Under the pieces are notes generated by a model. It was not told the DNA's origin. It ran no database searches and saw nothing but the letters and a program-made list of their open reading frames with translations. From NCBI GenBank assembly GCA_026419785.1, contig JAODTK010005076.1, positions 1 to 64,000 of the forward strand: a stretch of DNA of 64,000 nt, given 5' to 3'. Shown piece by piece: positions 13,251 through 28,200 of this stretch. Numbering within the stretch: the stretch's first letter is position 1; each line of letters opens with the position of its first letter. The DNA comes from Sclerodactyla briareus (Eukaryota; Echinodermata; Holothuroidea; Dendrochirotida; Sclerodactylidae). Position numbers and translations under genes: made by a program.

Positions 13251-16200
13251 CTGAGAGAAGAGATATTACTGTATTCATTTTTCATTAATAATAGTTAATA
13301 ATTTAGAGTTAGAACGTATTTATAAAATATTGCCTATTAATGTTTGTTTTTTGTTTTGCCGTTTGTAAAGCGCCTTAGAGCCGTCTTGACTGATTGGGCA
13401 CTAATAAAGGAAGCAAAATGTTCTAAGTGTGACACACTATTCATGCCTATTTATGTACTATGTTCTATCGCTTGCTTTTTTCTTATTTCTCATGAATGCT
13501 TTTGGAGAGGACGTACTTGTGGATTGGACCAGAAAGCCAGAAGGCTTAGTGATCCTTCCTGGACTGTTTTGATTTCTGTTGACCCCAAATGACCTTTGAC
13601 CTGACCCTCAAAATAACTAGTCTTCATGGGGAACCAAGGTACCAATATCTTGATCACAAGTCAAAATAAAAGCTCAAATCCATTTTTTCCATTTCTTGCC
13701 AAAAATAACCATCAAGCTATCCCATAAAGAATACAGTTACGGTACTCCCATATAGGGAAGCTACATACCAGATTTCCGCTTGGTCGGACTGAATACTCTG
13801 GGCTTATCACTCATCACGGATTTCAGACTTTGACCTCTGTTGACCTTTTGATCGCCCTCAAAACAGTAGCGACAAGGTACACATTATGGGGAATCTATAC
13901 CAAGCATGAGCTTGACCCATCCAGGTGGAACCAGGTTATCATATTCACAAACGAGGGGTTACAAACACACTGTCATGACTACATGGAATAACATCCATCC
14001 CTCTTTGAGAATGCAACATCCCGAGGTGCATTTATTGGACATTATACAGTATAGGTATCTTAACAAGTATATTCTTTGGTCACATGTATTTATCATAATT
14101 TTGGAACGATTCAGACATCGTAACTTTGTGTGTAATGTTGTGATTTATTTTGGACGTCAAGAGGTAAACAGGGTTTTCAACCTTGTTTCTGCTTTTATTA
14201 GAGTTGATTTCTTACTTACATGGAGTCAATGACAGTACCCATTTTATGGAGGATTCCTTTTCTGACTCACGCGTTTCGTTTCAACTTTGATTCAAGAACT
14301 GCTACCTAACTGGCTGACGAATGTCTCTAAAGTAATCAGTTCTCACCTCTAATTCCTGAAGACCTCGTCATGAAGTCGGTCGGGTTGGCCTTGTAGCTGC
14401 GGGCCTTCTTCACAGCATCCCTGAAAGCTGCAAGTGGGGAATAAGGAAGTCTGACTGATTATTGCTGACTGGATGCAGCATGAGGTCTTACACTGCTGTT
14501 TCTAACTGTGGAGTTCAACTAAGGGTGCCAACAGTCCTTTTCCAATTCTGGGAACCTGAAAAGCTTCTCTCACATTAGTCTTGTGTTAAGACGATGATAC
14601 TTGATATTCCCGATTACCTGCTGCTTCATGTACACCACTCACAGAATTTCTGCAGTGCGGCATCATTTGTTTGTGTTCGTATCTGTATCCTCGTCTTGTC
14701 CAAATTGCAATTTCCTTCCAATCTTGGAGGGAGCCAATCACAACACGGATAGGGAACACACCCCCACTCTGGAGATTCAAATATGTCCGTGAATGGTTGG
14801 AGTGTATTAGCTGTTACCGCACGTGACATCAAGGATTGCTGTTCAGCAGTTTGACAATTCAAACATGTTTCTTCTCACATGACCACTCCCACATTTTTGT
14901 AATTTGGAAAGCCGCGATTTCAGCCCCGGTCCGGGGCTGCAATATTTTTTGTGTATACAGATAAGAACAATCTAGCTTCAAGAAGCGCTAAAACAATAAT
15001 CGTCTTATTAACGCAAGACTACTCTCACATTGGCTGGCTGTATAGTGTATAGCATGAATGGGTAGACAATGAAACGTCAGAACAGAGTGAGTAAACTACG
15101 TGGAAATATTGCTAAAAAGAATTGTGGAGTCTCTTTTCCAGTTGAATGACTACAACATATCAAGTCGGTGAGAACCTGGAACCAGTGGGATATATCTAGA
15201 GGAGGCCTGGTGGTTGAAGCAGCAGGTTGATGCAGGTGAAGAAGTGCCTTTCATGCATGTGTTCCCATGAGTGAGTGAAGGAAACCCCCCCCCCCCAACC
15301 CCTCCCCCAAGAAAAAAAAAAGACAGGCTAAAATTTATATCACATGAGCCATGAGTTGTCGAGTGGCTGACACAACTGGGAGAGCTGAGCCTTCCACTTA
15401 GGACATCGGGGTTAGAATCCCGGTCGCATCATACCAAATACTTTGTAAATGGCGCCTGTTGCTTCTCGCTGGGAGCTGAGAGACTGGGGCGGGCAGAACT
15501 GCTGTTCAGGGAACACTTGCCCTGTCGTCTGATATTCACAGCAGGTAGGCTCAGGCCGAGGTTCTTGATCATCGCCCCCCATCCTGCCACCCCCCCCCCC
15601 CCCCATCCTGCCACCCACCCCCCCCCCCCTCCCTCCCCCCAGCTCGGTGTTGTTCACAGCATTGTTCCAATTTGTCTTTTCCCTCTTTGGTCATGAAAGG
15701 AGCATTCAGGCAACACTTCTCCATGCAAAAATTGGACTCAAGTAAGCCAGGCTGCAATGAATAATTTAGCTGTTTTTGCATTCATCAGAACCCTTTTCTG
15801 CCTTTTGTTCATTCCTCAGTAAAATGATTAAAATATGATAAGATAAAGAATTCACCTTTATAATGACTGCTACTGCTAATTAGAACACCCAATGTTTGAG
15901 GAACTGTTTATATATTTCGATTTTCCCCAGATACTGTGGAGAGGGCTAGTGTTTTCAAAAATCCACCCGTGGGATCTATTGCATATAATTTACATTAATT
16001 GTGAAGGTCAAGGACTGTGACAGGACAACAATAGCGATTCTGAGCCTTTTTGCTGAGAATATTTTGTTTCGTTTTTTTGTAAATGCAATCCAAGAGTGAT
16101 TGCAAAAATGTTTAGAAAAGTGTTTAATTGTTGAATCCTTATCAAGGTGTGGTGGGATGTCACTAAATCACTCAATGGAGATAGCTTTGTTGTTTATTGA

Positions 16201-19200
16201 TAGCCAGGAGAATCAGTTATTTTTCACAATCAGAGGAACGTGATGACTAGTTTTATAGCGATGATGTTTACGATGACCATGCTGAATTTCCCGTCACGGC
16301 ACTTTATTCAGACACATTTTATGATAGGAAAAAATATGCCACAAATTCATGTAACTGGCTGGCTATTCCTTACAAAAATACTAACCTTCACTACATTTGT
16401 ACCATCAGCCCAGAGACAAAGTAGAACGGCATGTTGTGCTCTTTCCAAAATTAAAATTCTTCTGTGTTACCTTGTAATCCACTGTGAAGAAGGGGGATAT
16501 TAATACTCAATTAATAACAAATAAAATTTTACCTATCTGCATAAAATTTAATTGCTATGGAAGCCTGAAATAAAGCCACCTGCAGTTCAGTGATTGTCCT
16601 TTCGATTGAGGGCCTAATATAGTGGTCCCGGGGAGCAGGCTGTGGATTGGTTATACCTCTGCCTCATATCATCCGAAGCACTGGTCAAGAAGAGCTGGCC
16701 AGTTATTGCCGTTGCTCATCTAATATCAATACAGGTAGGGTTCCTCAATTAGCCTCAAGTGGCTTCCTGAACCCGTAGAAATCAGAACCTTTTTTTTTCT
16801 CGCAATCAGCATCTGAGCTGTTCTAACACTGATGGATGAGGAAAACTTGCATGGCAATTAATTATATCCATATTACATCATTCAAACCTGAGTTGTGTAA
16901 CCAGAAGCAAAATTGGAGTTCCATTCAGCCTTCAAAAGATTTCGAGAAAATGAACATCAATGATATTGAAAATGAATGCCATCGTTCAATACCTATTATA
17001 AGAACTTCAGTCAAAATTACAGCACTCAAATCATTTTTATTTTGGAGAAAGAGTGTCATTCCGCGAATTAAAAAAAAGCCCGTCGGTCGTTACAATGTAT
17101 TCGTTTCGCCACAGTGACCTATTCCACGGAATTACAATTTTGACCTAATACTATTCCGTTTCACAGATTTTTTTTCCATCTAGTTACGATAAATTACTAC
17201 AGTTTGGGTAGCTTCATTGCTGGAAAGAAGAACATGAAATAAAGGCTGAATGGAGCTTTAACTTTAATGAAATCACAAATTTTATGAACTGTGACTAATG
17301 TGTTTTGGTGAGATGGCCAGAAAAGTGTACCTAGTGGGCATTTCCAATTCAGGGAGGGCATGACTTGATTTTTAGATTTTTTTTCTGGTTGTCCAAGGAA
17401 CCTTGGTTTAATTCCTGCCTGAAAGAAACTCGTTTGTCAGAAAACTTCCTCGATTTTTGGTCATAACTAGGCTGCTAGCCCCCTATTGATTTGGAAATTG
17501 AATTGGTGGATGGTCAGGGCTTCTGGGTAGGTTCTGTATCTTAACTCAAAAGGTACACCGTTTGCCTTGAGATTATGTAACCACAGGGAATTGGTAACTA
17601 CATATCAAAATATGTCTCTATTTCATGGACCATTGTTTAATATACCTGTTGGTGACAGATCTATCCTACTACACAGGCTACACAGCATCTCATTCGATAA
17701 GTTCCTCTTACCATCAATTTTGTTGGCAGCTAAAAGACAGGGTATCTCTGGTCGATATTCTTTCTTTCAATTCTTTGTACCACGTCGGTAAATTCTTGTA
17801 GGTTATCTCCTAGTGATCAAAGACCTGTGGCAGGACAAAAATAGAAAAAAATTTTTTTTAGTGTCAACAACTTTCATTCTAATTCTATGAAAACTGTAGA
17901 CACGCAGAAATAAATCAGTCCTTTTGGGCAAGGGCAATGCATATGAGATTCTCAGTGGTCTACAGCCGCACATACATTTTATAATCCACCTCTGTACTGT
18001 TAACCCATTGGAAGGTCCTCCAATTCAGTTCCCCTACAGAGCCACAGTTTGCGAATAGTGGGAAATCAAGGGCAAGCAGGCACACTGCCTTCCTCTTCAT
18101 TTTGTCTCTGCTCCAATCTCCCGTTCTGAGCGGCCAACCGGGAGGCACCGACTGTACTGTCCTAAACCCTAGACAGGGTAAGACCAGTGGCGCCGGTGCA
18201 CGGGGGAGGGGGGGGGGGCATGTGCCCCCCCTGCCTCAATCAGAATTTGAGCCGAAAAATATTTTTGGATGAAAATGCATTTGAGCACTGTTTGTTTGTT
18301 TTTGTAGGAGGTGGGGTGAGTGTAAAATGTGACCATAAATAGCACATATACTCTAAGGACCTTAACACACATCACAAATTTTTCCAAAGGCGAGGGGAGC
18401 ACCCCCTCCCCTATACCCCTCCCCATATCGTCTCCAATACAGATTGTGTCAAAAGCTACATATGCCCCCCCTCATCGTACCCTGGTCCGCCATGTTTTTT
18501 TTTTTTCAGAGGTAAGACACTGTTAGGTGGTCCTCCTGTACTAAATTTTTGTACATTGATGCACCCTCGCTCCATTGATGACTGAAAATACCCCACCACT
18601 AATGCATAATCATTTCCTACATAGTTGAAAGCACCTCGAGTCAATAGTCCTGAAACTGACTGAATGTGCCCAGGGTTAAGAAGGTTTGCCATGCAGTTGA
18701 CAAATCATTGCATAATTTCTAGTGGCACCTACTACCTTTATATCCCCCGATTTTTTGTTTTACCTACTCTGATGTTTTAAAAAAAAACCGTCCTCCAACA
18801 GAGCCTTGAGCACAACGATGAATAGAAGGCCTCAGGCAGGACCATTGACGTCGAGAATCACTACAACCCGTATGCCTCCCAAAATCACATCTCTCACCAT
18901 GAGCGATTGGAGCCTCCTCCAATTTTTTTTCCGGAGCGAGAAACATCCGCCAACTTTTAACCAACGTTTGAACGAATCAGCAACAAAGCCAACACGGCTG
19001 ACACTAACAGCTGTCCCGATTCAGCTTTAGGTCGACGGCGCAAAGTCTGCATTATCCATTACAAACATTCATCCCGGTGATACAGCTTTGTTTATTCAGT
19101 CGAAATGTATGCTAAATAAACATGTCCCGATTCAGCTTAGATCGATGGTGCAAATCCAGCAATATTCATTGCAAACATCCATCCAAGTGATACAGCTTTG

Positions 19201-22200
19201 TTTATTCAGTCGAAATGTATGCTAAATAAACATGTCCCGATTCAGCTTAAATCGATGGCGCAAAGTCGGCAATATTCATTGCAAACATCCATTGTGCCTG
19301 GGTTTGTCTCATTAGCGCTTCTTTTAAAAGCTTTTTGCAAGTGCATGAGGCTTTATCTAGGGGCATACAATAAGTGTTGTTGATGCATTACATGTCTGGC
19401 ACCTTCATACATAGTCTGTACAACAAGTGTTTCACAAGAAGTGGCTCATCATGACAAGAAACTGTTTTGGATCTTTTTCTAATAGTATTCTTTGCCTACC
19501 CACACAAGTCATTGTTCTTTGCCCACCCACACAAGTCATTGTTCCTCACAGGTTCGGACCACCCATATTTCCTTCAGGGGATTAATTCTCATCAGATTTT
19601 GCACTCACCAATATACAAGCATGTGCCTTGTGGTAGTAGGATGGATGTAGACTGCTAACCTCTCCTGGCCAGCTGTGTCCCAGAAAGCTGCAAAGAAGAG
19701 GAAAGAGTTGTTGGCTCACTTTCAAATTGCTGCCATACTTTACAATACTGGGCCTGTCTATTAAGGCCTAGTTCGGATGGCTGCAATAATCAAGTTTATT
19801 TAGTTTAGTTTAGTTGGAAAGGGTCATGAGTCCTCATGAACGACCTTGAAACCACAAAAACCCAAGAAACGTACAACAGAACTCAAAGAATTCTCCCACA
19901 ATTCCTGAGAAACAAGATTAAATTGTCCTTGAAGGCATTAGCACTCTTAATAGAGCAAACAACATATCTGCAGGGAGGCTGTTCCACTCATCAATCACTT
20001 TTTGCCAAAAAGAATACCTCTAAATGCCTAAACTGCAACATGTACCACAAAGCTTGTGACATTGGCCCCTATTAGTGGTAATATGTATATATACCAGATG
20101 TCCTATAATTAGTATAAACAGTTTCAATGTTGATGGGCAACCCGATGTACTCACCTACGGTGACCTCCTCCCCATCGACCCTGGTTTCGTACCTGAAGAG
20201 CGTAAGGGCATAGGTTGACAGCTGCTGTGGTTGACTGTTGGGGTAAAAGGCTAAGGAAAACATCAGCCGTGAAATGAGGAAAACGTACGGACCATTTGAT
20301 TTGCTTTACTGTAGAAAGTGCTAACTACTAGATAAATACCCATGTGACATAGGCCCCCCCCCCCTCCTCCTTGGTGACCCAAACTTAGGAGATTGGCAAA
20401 ACCAGTCGATCCGCTGAATTTCAAGCAATGTTTTTCACAAGCATTGCACCATTTGCAGCTAGGGGACCTGAAAATGTTTTTTTTTTTTTGCCCAGGTCTC
20501 GGAGAACTCTGACCCTCTACCCTTATGGACAATACCTGCATATCCATATCCTCCAAATGCCATCTCTCCTTTTTTCAAATTATGCCCACCTGGAAGAGAT
20601 TGGCTGAAGACATTTAATATTCATTAAAAACAATAAAATGATTCAATTGAGAATTATGGGAACTTGAAATCCCCCAAACACTCACCTGGTTTTCAGGTAC
20701 CTATGAGCAGCAAAACCTCCCTCATACTCGCTTACAACACCACATCTTGGCATAAGGCGCCCCATTGTACCCTTTTGCCAGAATCCTTCAATAACAGTCA
20801 CATTCTTGCAGTTATACAATGTTACAGTTTAGCATGCATACCATCAAAGTGTTCTACCATTCATGGTTTCCATCAATATCGAAAGAAGACCTTCGAGAAA
20901 TTTCTACTCGTCCAGTATATTGATTGTGAGGACAATAAGCTACATGCTGGATTGACAAGCCTCACTTCAGCTGTTAACTTCCCAATGTTATTACTTGGGC
21001 ATGTCTAATGTTACATGTCAGGGCTTCCCTTAACTTTTTTTTTTCACTCGCCCGACGGGCTAGTGATCCTCAATTTTTGGTCGCCCGCAGACTATTTTCA
21101 CTCGCCCTGCAAAAAGAAAGAATATTTACCATTGTCTACCTATTTGCCTACTGTACTCGCTGAGAGTATTATAGTCGATCTCCAGGAGTTATTTTCCATT
21201 TACCAATTTTGCTATCCAGCATCGGAAAACTATGGCAAAACTGTACTCTCCATGTGTATAATACAGTTTTGTAAATGAACATTATCAGTTAAAAAGAAAT
21301 AATGAGGATACAGTTAGCTTCGGGCTGAATGGCAGAGGTGACGATGATGTACTAACCCCCCTTCCCTCCATGCTACCAGCACCGTCAATCAGTAAAATAA
21401 TCGTGCGGGGTTTGCTATGACTGCTGTTGCGCTTCGCTACCATTTTTGCCTCTTTTTAGTATATTATTTCAAATTCAATTGCATTTAGGCCCTCACATGC
21501 ATGCAATTATGGCCTACTTTACATGTTACATGTTCCCCAAATGAGTGCACTTGGTGAATCAGTGATAGCAACAGTGATGTTCTTTTTTACATTCATTGCT
21601 TTAGAACTTCCCAGTTCCCATCAAATGAAAGTGTGGTGTAACGGGGTACGAAACTATTAGTACTACCCCCACCACCCCTTCGAAAAAAGTGTAAGCCATT
21701 TTTTTTTTTTTTTTTTTGGGGGGGTTTTTTTTGGTGGGGGGGGGGTTTTTTTTTTTTTAAAAAAACACAAACAACAATTCTGTAATATTATTCCTTATTT
21801 TGCATCAGATTCCACACATATTGGTGCGAGGAAGGGATTTCAGAATATTTCGAGGCCTACACTGTACGTGATGTTTTATGTTTATTAACACATTATCACT
21901 GATGCATGGTTGGTTATTTAACCTTATCTCCTTTAATACTTGGAGGTTTCCCAAGCAGTGGTCATAACTCATGCACTTTAACAGTAGGTCCCTATATAAA
22001 GTAAATGGCTTAGACGGTGAAATGAAACTGGGAACTTTCACAGCCTGCATCACCGAAAAGTTATCTCATCCCACCGAATGCCCCATCTTGTATCAGGAAT
22101 TTTCTTGTGATCCATAAATTATGTTCTCTTAGGGCACTATTCTTTTCCATAGAAAAGTATCAAGACAGGGGTCCTCATGTTCTGTCAACAGGCTTAACCT

Positions 22201-25200
22201 TGCCTAAGCTGTTGAATTTTTATCACTTTATACAGGGGACCCAGTTTAGCCTAGAAACTTGAATCCACCGTTTGAAGACACATCGCAAAAATGTGCTTGA
22301 AACTTTCGTGAAAAGCATTGCCATTTACCAATGTACATGTCTGCTTCATCATTTAACATTTTTTGGAAGAAATCAGATTGTTGTTTTTAACCTTATTCAC
22401 AGATTTTGCCTACCAAACACTGACTAATATAATTACTATACCTATGGTTTTCCAGGTTGTGCAAACATCCACGTGAAGAATAGATGTTGGTGCCTAATGT
22501 AGTGAACAGTTTTTCCCATGCCCTGCTTCTGAATAACAATCAATTGCTAAATATTACATCGTGTGCTATGATCGATGTCAACAATTTTTCGGACGAAACA
22601 CCGGTGTATTCAATATATACACAGCACAGTAAAATACATTCACATTCAGCGAGCCAGCTCCGCGCTACAGCGACGGGAGACTCGGCCGGTAGGGACCACA
22701 TGCTCTGCTAGCGCGGCCGTACATACTGAATGTCGGGCTACGTTTGTAAATGTAATGACTCAAAGCATAATCTTGGTTATTTTGGTATTTTGTTTTGTGG
22801 AATTGATGGAAATTGACTTGCTTTTTAACAATCTTTCAAAATATTACTGATTTGGAACATAATTTTCTTATTATATCTCTTCTTTTTCGGCGGTTAAATC
22901 TTACGCAACCCCTGTTCCAAACCCTGACGATGATGTTTGCGTTCAGGCAAAATTAATTTCACTGCCTATTTCGAGCCCTGCATGTTACTCTCTATGGCAG
23001 CAGCCTTCGCTGACATTAGCTCATCTCTATTGTTCGAAATTTCTAATGTTCGTATCCCGTAACCCGTGCCAATTTGAGAGCCTTGAAAATATATCACACT
23101 GTTATAGCCAACTTGTGAGGCACTGGTGAAGGGTGCTGCAACCACAGTTTGTACAGGGGCCTATATATCTAAATTGGCTCTTGATGTCCTTGTACGAAAA
23201 GGCAATGTGCCTAATCTCCGATGCCCCACATGTGGTGTACTAGACATCACAATGGGCAGACTATATAAAGGATACTATCCATCCATCAAAAATCGCTCCA
23301 CCAATCTGCAAGTAGGAAAGAAGAAAGGTTACTGCATCAATTGTGGAATTTTTTAAAAGTCTTAAGATCTGTGGAAGTGCACACATTTAAATTACGAATT
23401 GGATGCTTGAATCTTCCAGGGAAAGGGCCCATTTGCGTAGTTTCCCTAAATCTCGATTTCAGAATTCCAAACCCACCTTGTTTTTATTATTTACTTTGTC
23501 TGGGTCTGATGACATCATAAGGTCAATGGAATGAATGTAGCTACTGTAAGCTAAATTGAGTCTGGACTCCAAGCCTCCAGGCCTGGGCCCAACGCAGGGC
23601 TGGAGATGATGATACTTGCTGGTAAAATACTAAAATGTGGGAAACATTCACTGCAACAACGTCTGACTAACTATAGACCTGCCTCACACTTTATTATATT
23701 TTACTGCCTGAAAGTTTGCAACAGCTGGTAGCCAACAATTCTTGCACTACTGCCGGGTGTGAGGCAATGACAGCAGGACCATGATAGCCACCACAAGCAC
23801 CAAACTGGCCACAAGCCTCGCAAACTTTGACTGAAAGTTTTGGATAGTTTTAAAATTCAAGGACTCCACCAAATCCATATTATAGATTAGGCAGAATGCT
23901 GATTGAAGTAGTATATCTTTTTTTTTGCTATGAGTGACCAGTCAAACTAATGCCCAGTGGGCGCTTGGAGTATTCAACACAGACGAAGACTTTCTTCAAT
24001 ACTCCTTGGAGGGCTTCCAGGCGGAAACTTACAATGAAACATAGCCTATCTCTGTTCTTTTTTTGCTGTGACCTTCTCCAGTGTGTGTCCATAAACAATA
24101 CGGTCAGTGCTCGCAGATGTATTCGCAAGAAGTCACAAGTGCCCCTATGAAATGAGTTTTCGCACACGCACATTGCCTATAGGCTACGTGCGAACTCATT
24201 TCATAGGGGCACTTGGTTTAAGCGGTCAATAGAGCAAGCCAGAAAATTAAAATATTTCACTCATTCGTAGGTGCAATCGCCACCAAATCCTGATATTTTG
24301 TTCTTGGTCTTCTAGGCACTTCACATAGAAATTTCAGAAATTCCGATCAAAATCTGATTTTTCTGTATAGGCAGATCTCGGTGGTAGCAGCAATAACCGT
24401 TTTGCAAAAAAATGTTGTGGTGCACTGTGGATAGTTTTGATGCATGCTGGGATACTTCAGGGGGCAGTTTTGTGTTAGCATGTATTGGAAAACCTTGGTG
24501 CCATTTCAATTAGATTTATTGTCTGTGCATATCTCTCAAAAGTTAGTATTTTGTCCCCAATAATTTTTTACATCTTTAACGTGACACATCTTTCAGGACC
24601 AAAGTGCTTTTTCGCAAGAAAAATAAAAAAATTTGATCCGCTGAAATTCCGATTGGCTTTCATAGATTGCCTACTTTGCCCTTGAACTAGACCACAATGC
24701 ATTGCGAAAGGCTATTTGCGAAAAACTAATGTGCGAAACTCATTTCATAGCGGCACTTTAAATTGTGTTAGCAGTCAATGGAGTCAAGCCAATAAAACAT
24801 GATATTTTCACTCGTTGTGGTATATCGCCACCAAATTCTGATCATTGTTCTTGTTATTCCACTTCACATAAAACTCCTGAATTTCTGATCGGAATCCGAT
24901 TTTTCCACTCAATCAAGCAATTGAAGTAGCCTTAGGTTTGGGTTTTTGGAAATTTGGCTCAATGTGTTCCATGGAGGCCATTTGAAAGTCTTGGGTTCAA
25001 ACAATCGTTAGGATCCGTGTCCTACTTTTCCCTTTTTGTGTATGAAGTAGTGGACGGAGCCTAACACGTTACAGCGCCTGTGGTTAACTAGAGCCTGAGC
25101 CTACAATTTGTAGGCTTTAGGGAAGTTCACATTTCAGCTTAGTGTTATACTACAACGTGTAATGCCCATAGTAGCCTAACGACGCTACCCAGGCTCGAAT

Positions 25201-28200
25201 TAACCGACCGAATAAACCGACGGCAATCGCCGTCGTTGCCCTGCAATTTGGCCTGTAATGCCCTCACATTTCAAGCTCAGGTTTCAAGCTTCACCGACGG
25301 CATGACTGCCATGCCCTAATTGCTTATTGCCCGTCGGTGCCCTCCCCCTCTCAAAACTAGCGATAATAGCCTACAGCAACTTCTGAAAGTTTCCATTGAA
25401 TCATCAGCCCATTCATGTACAAGTGTCCTGAATTTTCCGCATTTCATTCCTTACATCAATTCTGCATTGGATAGTCCCTTTCAATTCATTGTATTTTGTC
25501 TTGTTTGTGCACCATACATCCGTATATCGGTGTATGTCCAATGGTACTGTACTATTGCGTAGTGAAAGTAAATGGAGCTAATTATATAACCGCATCCGTA
25601 CTGTACAATTCATCGCGTAGGCCATCGAATACTTGCTCTCCGCAATCTGCACATACATCGGTTATACTTCAACCATCGATTTACTAACATTTCTGTTCGT
25701 AGGAATGGTACGTGGAATCAATAGATAAAGTGCAATAATTAAACGTTAACCCAGGCCTGGCCGGCCCCGTGCTGCCCACACATTACATAATATTAAACGG
25801 CAGACGAATGCAACCGCACGGCCTACGTACGTAAGTCACATAATTATACATACACCTCTGATGCTACTTATTATCACTGCATGCTAGCTATATGCATTGC
25901 CGTTCTGCGCTCATGGTTGTTGAAACTCTTGTTCGAACCGTTTTTGCGGCAGAATGCAGGACAGCGCTAGCGTGTGGCGGGGCGGTGCGGCGTGTCGTAT
26001 GTGTGTGGTGTGGGATTTGGAGGTGATACGGTTATGATTTTAGTTGTCCGCAGACAAAACTTTTCACATCACATTTATAATTGCAATATATCAGTAGCCC
26101 TACATGATCGCGTGAATTCATTATATGCCGAGAAAGCTACCATTTGTTTTTTTCATGAAAATATAAAAAACGATCTCATTTGAGTATCTAGAGCAAAACA
26201 TAAGTTAATTAGCAGTTGAAAAATCATTGTCAAAATCGAGCGCGTTTGACCGACCGATAATAATACGCTGGACTCGCTTAAACGTTACGTAGTAGATGAG
26301 AGAGTTACAGTCACAATAAAACCTTTTGCGGTAATTTTCAATTTGCTTCTTGCCCTTGTCTTTTTTCTCTCTTTCAGATTGCCTTGCTGCCCTTAAAAAT
26401 TGTTCGAAATCGCCTTGGTGCCCTGCCATTTTGAATGTAACCGACGGCAATTTTTGCATTGCCCTCAAAATTGCCTTGCCCCTTCCAACTTTTAATTCGA
26501 GGCCTGGACTCTACTCCATCGATACCAACTTGGGCTTGATTTTTTCTCGAAGGAAACAACATAAGAAAGGTTAAAAGAAATTCAAAAGCTGACAGCATAT
26601 TACTTTGACTTCCCGATGGCAGAATCTCCCAAGCAAATGATTTTCAGCTCGTTTTCACTCGGTTTTTCGACATTAGCTGGCATCTTGTCATTACTTTCCA
26701 ATATAATCCATTGGATGCGATATATACCATGTCCATGATATGTCAGTGCAACGTTATATTTGTTATATATCGCGAGTTCGCGACGTCACACAAAGGGTGG
26801 TCTGCGAGACATGATATGCGAGAGAAAGTCCCCACAAGAATAATGAAAATGACGCATTGCCGCAACTGCTCTGAAAGAAAAACACTGAACACTGAACAGT
26901 TTACTGGAGAAATGGGTTCCTGGTTTGAGTAAGTGAGAAGAGCGATAGTGATCATGGAAGTCTCTTTACATTTTCAAATGGTCCTTATTTACCTGAATTT
27001 TCCCCGAATTTGTCCACCTCGGCAATTTTCGGAAACGACAAAATTTTGGATTTGCTATAGGAATTTGCACTCATTGAATTTAGGACAACTGCAGGTGATT
27101 TGTACAGGGGCCAAGGGCGGCGATCATGGAGGGGGGTGGGAGGGGGGGGGATGCATCCCCCCCATATTTGAGTTGGGGGGACGCAGTGCATTTTGTCCCC
27201 CCCCCCCCAATTTGAGTCCGACTGCTATTGTCGCTGACCCTGTATCCGTCATCCGCCAATCCATCAGCACCACTGTAAAACAATGTATGATGACCTGAAT
27301 GATCGTTGAGGGAATTCTGCCGCTCCATTTTCGAAATTTTTGCGCGCTGCGCCCGGATATTTCATGTGTCGGTAGTGTTCAGACATAATGATGTGCCTTC
27401 TGCAGACATATGATGTTCCTTAACAAAAAATGCCTAAATTTACTCTGGGTTGTTCTCAATTATCAATGAGAATCCCTATCGTTTACTTTAGACTAGCTTC
27501 ACCAGCTTAGGTGTATCTTCCTCATTGGACGTGGTCAAACAAATCGCTATCCTGAGGTGAAGGGGGTTGAGACGACGGGGGTAGGCCTGCCACCTGGTGG
27601 GATCTGTGTGTTTTATATTATTTTGTGCTACCACTTGTTGAAAGTTGAGTGCACTAGCTGTGCACATACAATCACTATGAGGACACGGTGCGGCATCGAA
27701 AATGCAACCAGGGAACGCCACAAATTACGCTGTCAGCAAGACATGATTCAAAATTCAAGTGAAGAAAAGGCTGTCCAAAATGAAGTCCAAATATTGCTGA
27801 ATGTTTGATGGAATGCCCAAAAGTGTAAACTCTGTTGTCTTTGAAGGGAAGAATGTTGGGGCGATGAGGTTAAGTCTACCACCTGGCTGGACCTATGATT
27901 TGTTTTGGCAAAATATGGTCTATCTGCAAATTTAAAATAGAGTATTCGGCAATCAATTTATGGTGCGACCCTTTTTTGTAAAGTTGGGGTTGGGCGTTCA
28001 CCAGTGTCACATACTAAAAAAGGGAAAGGAAAAAGAGGGGCAAAAGGGCGACGGAGCGGTGTAAAAGGGCGTCAGTTGGGGTGGAAAACCGGAAAAGGTG
28101 GGGAAACAAGACTGCAGACAGCATGAGAGTCAGTGCACTATGGAGGAATAGTTTACACAAAACAATACTTGAGTAGGAAAAAGTGACCGGTACGCGACTA

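Noticed and set aside
17960-18148. 62-codon minus-strand frame between RABL2 exons 4 and 5
   Set aside because: RABL2 exons join without it and no other family was recognised.
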